Assembly: GCA_013288235.1 (NCBI GenBank)
Contig: JABDCF010000010.1
Span: 1-59,156, forward strand
DNA: 59,156 bases
Direction: 5' to 3'
DNA from: Bacteroidota bacterium
GTDB lineage: Bacteria > Bacteroidota > Bacteroidia > Sphingobacteriales > Sphingobacteriaceae
Numbering within the stretch: position 1 is the first letter of the stretch; each line of letters begins with the position of its first letter. The notes beneath the pieces are model-generated. The model ran no database searches. It had not been told where the DNA came from and saw nothing but the letters and a program-made list of their open reading frames with translations. A program made the position numbers and the translations under genes. This document shows, piece after piece, positions 54,963 through 59,156 of the stretch.

Positions 54963-56219
54963 TTACCTCAGCTTCAGCGTTACAATAGTTACTATGGCCA
55001 GCAGGATGCCGATGATCCAAAACCTGGTTACTATTTTTGATTCATGAAAACCTTTTTTCTGGTAATGATGGTGCAATGGCGCCATCAAAAACACCCTGCG
55101 CCCAGCACCAAACTTGCGCCGGGTATATTTGAACCACGATACCTGGATAACTACCGAAAGATTTTCAATAATGAAGACCCCACACAGCAGTGGCAGCAAT
55201 AATTCCTTACGTATCATTATTGCAAAAACCGCTATTATCCCGCCAATGGCCAGGCTGCCTGTATCGCCCATAAATACCTGCGCCGGGTATGAGTTATACC
55301 ATAAAAAGCCCACACATGCACCTACAAAAGCGCCAGCAAAAATTACCAGTTCGCCCGAGTTGGGAATGAACATTATATTAAGGTAGTCGGCTATTACAAT
55401 ATTGCCCGATACGTATGCCAATATTGCAAGGGTGATGCCTATGATAGCCGATGTGCCTGTTGCAAGGCCGTCTATCCCATCAGTGATATTTGCCCCGTTG
55501 GATATGGCTGTAATAATTATGATGACGAAGAACATAAATACCAGCAATGAATAATGGTCGGTATCCGCCCCTATAAACTTAAGCACCTTACCATAGTCGA
55601 ACTCATTGTTTTTATAAAAAGGCATGGTAGTTTTAGTCGACCTAACCTCCTGCGTGTACACTGGCACATTGCCCCGCATGTGGAAATTCACGGGCGCATC
55701 GGCTATTTTTTGCGCTTTTACGTCCTTTGAATTTATTTCCTGCCTTATTACGATATCCTTATTGGTATACATTGTAAACCCGATAAACAAAGCCAGGCCC
55801 ACCTGCCCTATTATTTTAAACTTGCCTGCCAGGCCTTCTTTATTTTTTTTGAAAACCTTTATGTAATCGTCCAAAAAACCAATCCCCCCCAACCAAACTG
55901 TAGTAACAAGCATCATTATGATATAAATGTTATCAATTTTGGCAAACAATAATGTTGGCACCAAAATCCCCAATATAATGATGAGGCCACCCATAGTTGG
56001 TGTGCCTGCTTTTTGCATTTGGCCTTCTAAACCTAAATTCCTTACTGTTTCGCCCACTTGTTTAAAGCGCAGATAGTCTATCAGCCTGCGGCCGAAAACC
56101 GTTGTAATAATAAGCGAAGTAATTACCGCCATCGCCATGCGGAACGTGATATATTGAAATACCCCAGCGCCTGGAATGCTGTAATTTTTGTTTAAGTAAG
56201 AAAATAAGTAATAGAACAT
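54963..56219 (-). CDS. mraY: Phospho-MurNAc-pentapeptide transferase
   Basis: The 418-residue polytopic enzyme makes lipid I from UDP-MurNAc-pentapeptide and undecaprenyl phosphate. Signatures: [20 protein letters not shown] (Mg-binding Asp pair), [22 protein letters not shown] and [18 protein letters not shown]. The chain is longer than E. coli MraY (360) because of an insertion of about 60 residues after helix 4 (from [17 protein letters not shown]), as in other Bacteroidota. Its start abuts the word array at 56222. Confidence 0.96.
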   Translation of the reverse strand: MFYYLFSYLNKNYSIPGAGVFQYITFRMAMAVITSLIITTVFGRRLIDYLRFKQVGETVRNLGLEGQMQKAGTPTMGGLIIILGILVPTLLFAKIDNIYIIMMLVTTVWLGGIGFLDDYIKVFKKNKEGLAGKFKIIGQVGLALFIGFTMYTNKDIVIRQEINSKDVKAQKIADAPVNFHMRGNVPVYTQEVRSTKTTMPFYKNNEFDYGKVLKFIGADTDHYSLLVFMFFVIIIITAISNGANITDGIDGLATGTSAIIGITLAILAYVSGNIVIADYLNIMFIPNSGELVIFAGAFVGACVGFLWYNSYPAQVFMGDTGSLAIGGIIAVFAIMIRKELLLPLLCGVFIIENLSVVIQVSWFKYTRRKFGAGRRVFLMAPLHHHYQKKGFHESKIVTRFWIIGILLAIVTIVTLKLR

Positions 56220-56221
56220 AT

Positions 56222-56393
56222 TGATATGCGGATTTCGGATGTGCAGATGTGCGGATTATTAATGTGCGGATGTGCAGATTATTAATGCGCAAATTTTCGC
56301 TTCTTCAATCACTTTTTTACTTGGTTAATTATTTTTATCATTTATCAATTCCCTATCATTTGCACACCTGCATACTCGCACATCTGCACATTT
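56222..56393. repeat. GTGCAGATGTGCGGATT array, left arms
   Basis: The direct units are ggatgtgcagatgtgcggat, taatgtgcggatgtgcag and taatgcgc (56222-56290). Inverted units ctgcatactcgcacatctgc and nearby words are at 56358-56393. They lie between mraY and the four-helix-bundle gene, whose stop codon touches the last unit. Confidence 0.8.
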
Positions 56394-56733
56394 ATTTGGT
56401 TGATGATATTATCTTTCCTAATATTCTTATAATCGATTGTATGTCATCAAGCATAACCTGTTCAAAAGGATAGCTTTCTGCATGTTTACATAGTTTCAAC
56501 CAATATTCTGTCTCTTCGGCTTCCTTATAGGCTATTTTGCATTTGTGTTTAAAATCATTTTTACTCTCCGCGCCTTGTGCTTCACTTACATTTGCCCCCA
56601 CTGAAGTCCCGCTTTTAAAGAGTTGGTTGGCCATATTGAATTTCTTCTTTGATTCGAGGACTTCGGTAAACGCAATTATTTTCAAAGAGAAATTAAAAGT
56701 CAGATCAACTATCAAATTTGGCTTCTCACTCAT
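56392..56733 (-). CDS. Four-helix-bundle protein, S23/IVP family
   Basis: The 113-residue protein belongs to PF05635, named for proteins encoded in 23S rRNA intervening sequences: FNMANQLFKSGTSVGANVSEAQGA, then DFKHKCKIAYKEAEETEYWLKL. It forms a positively charged four-helix bundle, and related proteins include the DGR accessory protein Avd. Biochemical role of free-standing members is unknown. It interrupts the dcw cluster between murE and mraY and is flanked by inverted GTGCAGATGTGC arrays. It is transcribed with the cluster, so a read-through cost must be tolerated. Confidence 0.88.
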   Translation of the reverse strand: MSEKPNLIVDLTFNFSLKIIAFTEVLESKKKFNMANQLFKSGTSVGANVSEAQGAESKNDFKHKCKIAYKEAEETEYWLKLCKHAESYPFEQVMLDDIQSIIRILGKIISSTK

Positions 56734-56765
56734 GGCTATTTTTATTTATTCATTTATAAAATCTA

Positions 56766-56796
56766 AAAATCCGCACATTCGCACATCTGCACATCA
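56766..56796. repeat. GCACATCTGCACAT array, right arm
   Basis: The words aatccgcacattcgcacatc and tgcacatcac are inverted relative to the units at 56222-56290. They end at the murE stop codon. Confidence 0.75.
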
Positions 56797-56797
56797 C

Positions 56798-58258
56798 CTA
56801 ACTCAATTCTTTAAAATTTTCCACCAACTCTTCCATATCATCAAAATGACTTTTTACCCCCGCTATTTCCTGGTATTTTTCGTGGCCTTTGCCGGCTATT
56901 AATACTATATCACCGGGGTGGGCCAGCATACACGCTGTTTTTATTGCTTCCCGCCTGTCCACGATGCTCAGGGTGTGCCTTTTAAATGCCGGGTCAACGC
57001 CTGCTTCCATGTCTTTTATTATTTGGGCAGGATCTTCACTGCGCGGATTGTCCGATGTAAAAATCACCTTGTCGCTCCACTCGCAGGCGGTTTTAGCCAT
57101 AATAGGACGTTTGGTTTTATCCCTATCGCCGCCGCAGCCGATAACCGTAATTACTTTTTCATTGCCTTTGCGGATATCGTGAATAGTGCTTAATATGTTT
57201 TGAACGGCATCAGGGGAATGTGCATAATCAATAACACCAATGGTTTTGTTTGGTGCAACTATGTAATCGAATCGGCCCCTTGCACCTGTAAGCTTGCTCA
57301 GGCTGGTCAATATTTTGGTTTTATCCTGATCAAGCAGCATTGCGGCGGCATATACTGCCAATAAATTATAGGCATTAAAGGTACCCACCATTTTAAACCA
57401 AACTTCTTCACTATCTATCAGCAGTTGTAAGCCTTCAAACTGGTTTTCAACAATGCGGGCCTTATAATCGGCCATGCTTTTTAGGCCATAGGTTTTTTTA
57501 TGCGCTTTTGTATTTTGCAACATTACATTGCCGTTTTTATCGTCGCCGTTGGTTAGTGCAAAGGCATTGGCAGACAGGCCATCGAAAAATGCTTTTTTAG
57601 CTTTAAGGTAACTGTCAAAGGTCTTATGATAATCTAAATGGTCGTGTGTAAGGTTTGAGAATATGCCACCCGCAAATTTTAAGCCGCTGATGCGATGCTG
57701 GGCGATGGCATGGCTGCTTACTTCCATAAAGCAATAATCACATCCCTGCGCCACCATTTCGCTCATCAAGCTATTTAGTTCGACAGGATCGGGCGTAGTA
57801 TGTGTAGCCTGCACAACTTCGCCGTTTATTAAGTTTTCGACAGTTGAGAGCAACCCGCATTTATAGCCCAGGTCGCGGAATAATTTATAAAGCAGGGTAG
57901 CAATAGTAGTTTTGCCGTTGGTGCCTGTTACGCCCACCAGCTTTAATTTTGATGATGGGTTATCGTAAAAATTGGCGGCAACTATGCCCAGTGCGATAGC
58001 AGAATCCGCCACCATCAGAAAATCAACTTCGCCTGTAACACGTGCAGGCAAAACCTCGCATATTACAGCCACAGCACCGTCCTTAACAGCCTGTAAAATA
58101 TAATCGTGCCCATCAACCTGCGTGCCTTTTACGGCCACAAACAACGATCCGGGTATTACCTTTCGTGAATCAAAAACAATGGCAGATATTTCTATATCTG
58201 CACTGCCCTGCAATTCAGTGAAAGCAAGCCCGTCTATTATGTCACTTAAATACTTCAT
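56798..58258 (-). CDS. murE: UDP-MurNAc-tripeptide synthetase, meso-diaminopimelate adding
   Basis: The 486-residue ligase adds the third residue of the stem peptide. The ATP site TGTNGKTT is at 111-118, the carbamylated-Lys region is YLKAKKAFFDGL, and DYAHSPDAV and VIGCGGDRDKTKRP follow. The DNPR motif (TSDNPRSEDP) marks enzymes that use meso-diaminopimelate rather than lysine, matching the presence of dapA. The start codon overlaps the ftsI stop (ATGA), so the two are coupled. murF, often next in other bacteria, is absent here. Confidence 0.97.
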   Translation of the reverse strand: MKYLSDIIDGLAFTELQGSADIEISAIVFDSRKVIPGSLFVAVKGTQVDGHDYILQAVKDGAVAVICEVLPARVTGEVDFLMVADSAIALGIVAANFYDNPSSKLKLVGVTGTNGKTTIATLLYKLFRDLGYKCGLLSTVENLINGEVVQATHTTPDPVELNSLMSEMVAQGCDYCFMEVSSHAIAQHRISGLKFAGGIFSNLTHDHLDYHKTFDSYLKAKKAFFDGLSANAFALTNGDDKNGNVMLQNTKAHKKTYGLKSMADYKARIVENQFEGLQLLIDSEEVWFKMVGTFNAYNLLAVYAAAMLLDQDKTKILTSLSKLTGARGRFDYIVAPNKTIGVIDYAHSPDAVQNILSTIHDIRKGNEKVITVIGCGGDRDKTKRPIMAKTACEWSDKVIFTSDNPRSEDPAQIIKDMEAGVDPAFKRHTLSIVDRREAIKTACMLAHPGDIVLIAGKGHEKYQEIAGVKSHFDDMEELVENFKELS

Positions 58259-59156
58259 TGCAATTCGATTATTATTTTTGATCCTTTTGGTACGATACTT
58301 CCACCTGTTACCGATTGGCTGATAACTGAGCCACTGCCCCGTACTGCTACTTTATAACCGGCGTTACCTAATAAATATAGGGCATCGCTAAGGCCCATGC
58401 CAGTTACCGATGGTACCACGCCGCTTTTATAGCTAACTTCTTCGTATGAGATACCGCTACTGGTATCAACCCCGCTACCCGCAGCATTGTTTGATGCATA
58501 TAATGGCTTAACACCCAGTTTGGTGTACACTTGTTTAAGCGCCTTTGGATTGCCTTTTTTTATTTGAGGCAGGTTTGTGTTGCCGACATAATGAATGGGC
58601 GAAGCCTGATTCATTTCAAGGTCGCTGGCGTACACACGGTCGGCAATTGTTCTGAATACCGGGCCGGCAACCAATGCAGCAAGGTATGACCCTTGTGTCG
58701 GATGGTTGATAACCACGATCATAGAATATTTAGGGTGATTAGCCGGGAAATACCCGCAAAACGATGCCTGGTAAGTTTTATTTACCCCGTAGCCTGTTGA
58801 ACCATTGGCAATTTGTGCCGTGCCGGTTTTGCCTGCTACGCTATATAAAGGGTTTTTAATTACATTTTTACCGGTACCTTCAAGCACAACCCCCTCCAAC
58901 AGGCTTTTCATTTTACCAAGCGTGGCATCCGAGCATACCTTTTCGTTAATCACCCGCGCCTGGAATTGCTCAACGGTATTTCCAAGCCTGCGTATCTCTT
59001 TTACAAAGATCGGCGCTATCATTTTGCCATTATTTGCAACCGAATTATAAAGCGTAAGCATTTGTAATGGCGTCATCCGCATTTCGTATCCATAGGCCAT
59101 TTCTGGCAACGTTAATTTGCTCCAGCTTCTGTTTGATGGGTTTTTAACCACCGGCT
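58255..59156 (-). CDS. ftsI: Penicillin-binding protein FtsI/PBP3, C-terminal part (cut by the window edge)
   Basis: About 300 residues of the C-terminus are visible; the frame runs off the right edge, and the GTG near the edge is not the true start. The KTG box of the transpeptidase is in VAGKTGTAQIANG, with MAYGYEMRMTPLQMLTLYN before it. A PASTA domain forms the end (VPSVTGMGLSDALYLLGNAGY ... KGSKIIIEL). A serine-rich linker precedes it. Position at the head of murE and the PASTA domain fit FtsI of Bacteroidota, which cross-links septal peptidoglycan with FtsW. Confidence 0.92.
   Translation of the reverse strand, partial: PVVKNPSNRSWSKLTLPEMAYGYEMRMTPLQMLTLYNSVANNGKMIAPIFVKEIRRLGNTVEQFQARVINEKVCSDATLGKMKSLLEGVVLEGTGKNVIKNPLYSVAGKTGTAQIANGSTGYGVNKTYQASFCGYFPANHPKYSMIVVINHPTQGSYLAALVAGPVFRTIADRVYASDLEMNQASPIHYVGNTNLPQIKKGNPKALKQVYTKLGVKPLYASNNAAGSGVDTSSGISYEEVSYKSGVVPSVTGMGLSDALYLLGNAGYKVAVRGSGSVISQSVTGGSIVPKGSKIIIELQ

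Overview
The window is about 59 kb of chromosome from a Bacteroidota bacterium, most likely family Sphingobacteriaceae and close to Mucilaginibacter or Pedobacter. I infer this from protein families and promoters, not from a search. The pointers are: a type-B gliding/T9SS C-terminal domain protein, DUF5686 and OMP_b-brl_3 outer-membrane proteins with carboxypeptidase-regulatory N-domains, a histone H1-like small protein, TAnnTTTG promoter boxes (twice with TTTG 19 bp upstream), few Shine-Dalgarno sequences, and intergenic repeat types typical of the phylum. No rRNA, tRNA, CRISPR array or prophage was seen.

Layout. 1-7.3 kb: a broken gene at the left edge, then MarC, an MFS exporter, a cationic amino-acid permease and a K+-dependent-type membrane pyrophosphatase, all on the minus strand. 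7.3-10.1 kb: a second amino-acid transporter overlapping a PBP4-type carboxypeptidase. 10.2-13.0 kb: an accessory patch with an AT-rich unrecognised HExxH protein, a HigBA-like toxin-antitoxin pair, and a 150-bp MITE-like element with 18-bp inverted ends and a 10-bp target duplication. 13.0-19.8 kb: surface proteins, a toxin-antitoxin pair whose toxin is frameshifted, a UbiD-family decarboxylase, and a TauE/DUF1634 pair. 19.8-34.7 kb: an outer-membrane receptor, a HipA-like kinase overlapping a DUF3037 gene, an ECF sigma factor with a co-encoded membrane/barrel protein, lipoproteins, hydrolases and a 33-codon small ORF. 34.9-45 kb: ligA, an HxlR regulator divergent from a DoxX-like gene, a DUF5686 protein, dapA, histone H1-like protein, a GH125 glycosidase and an alpha-oxoamine synthase.

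45.6-59.2 kb is the division and cell wall (dcw) cluster, read right to left: ftsI (cut by the edge), murE, mraY, murD, ftsW, murG, murC, ftsQ, ftsA, ftsZ. These genes make the lipid-linked peptidoglycan precursor and assemble the divisome. The cluster is the usual Bacteroidota order without murF. It is interrupted between murE and mraY by a four-helix-bundle (S23/IVP family) gene. A second, nonsense-mutated four-helix-bundle gene lies just downstream of ftsZ.

The most unusual feature of the window is its intergenic DNA. Many gaps carry arrays of short degenerate words, each gap with its own word (for example GATTTCACCGATT, CCATGGACTATGG, GTGCAGATGTGCGG, CTTAAGTCT, GGTTGGATTGGGTTGA). They are often arranged as two inverted arms. 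Both four-helix-bundle genes sit between such arms, and two different word families supply the GTG start region and the stop codon of murG. I suggest these are related mobile or spreading elements, but this is an inference that needs comparative genomics.
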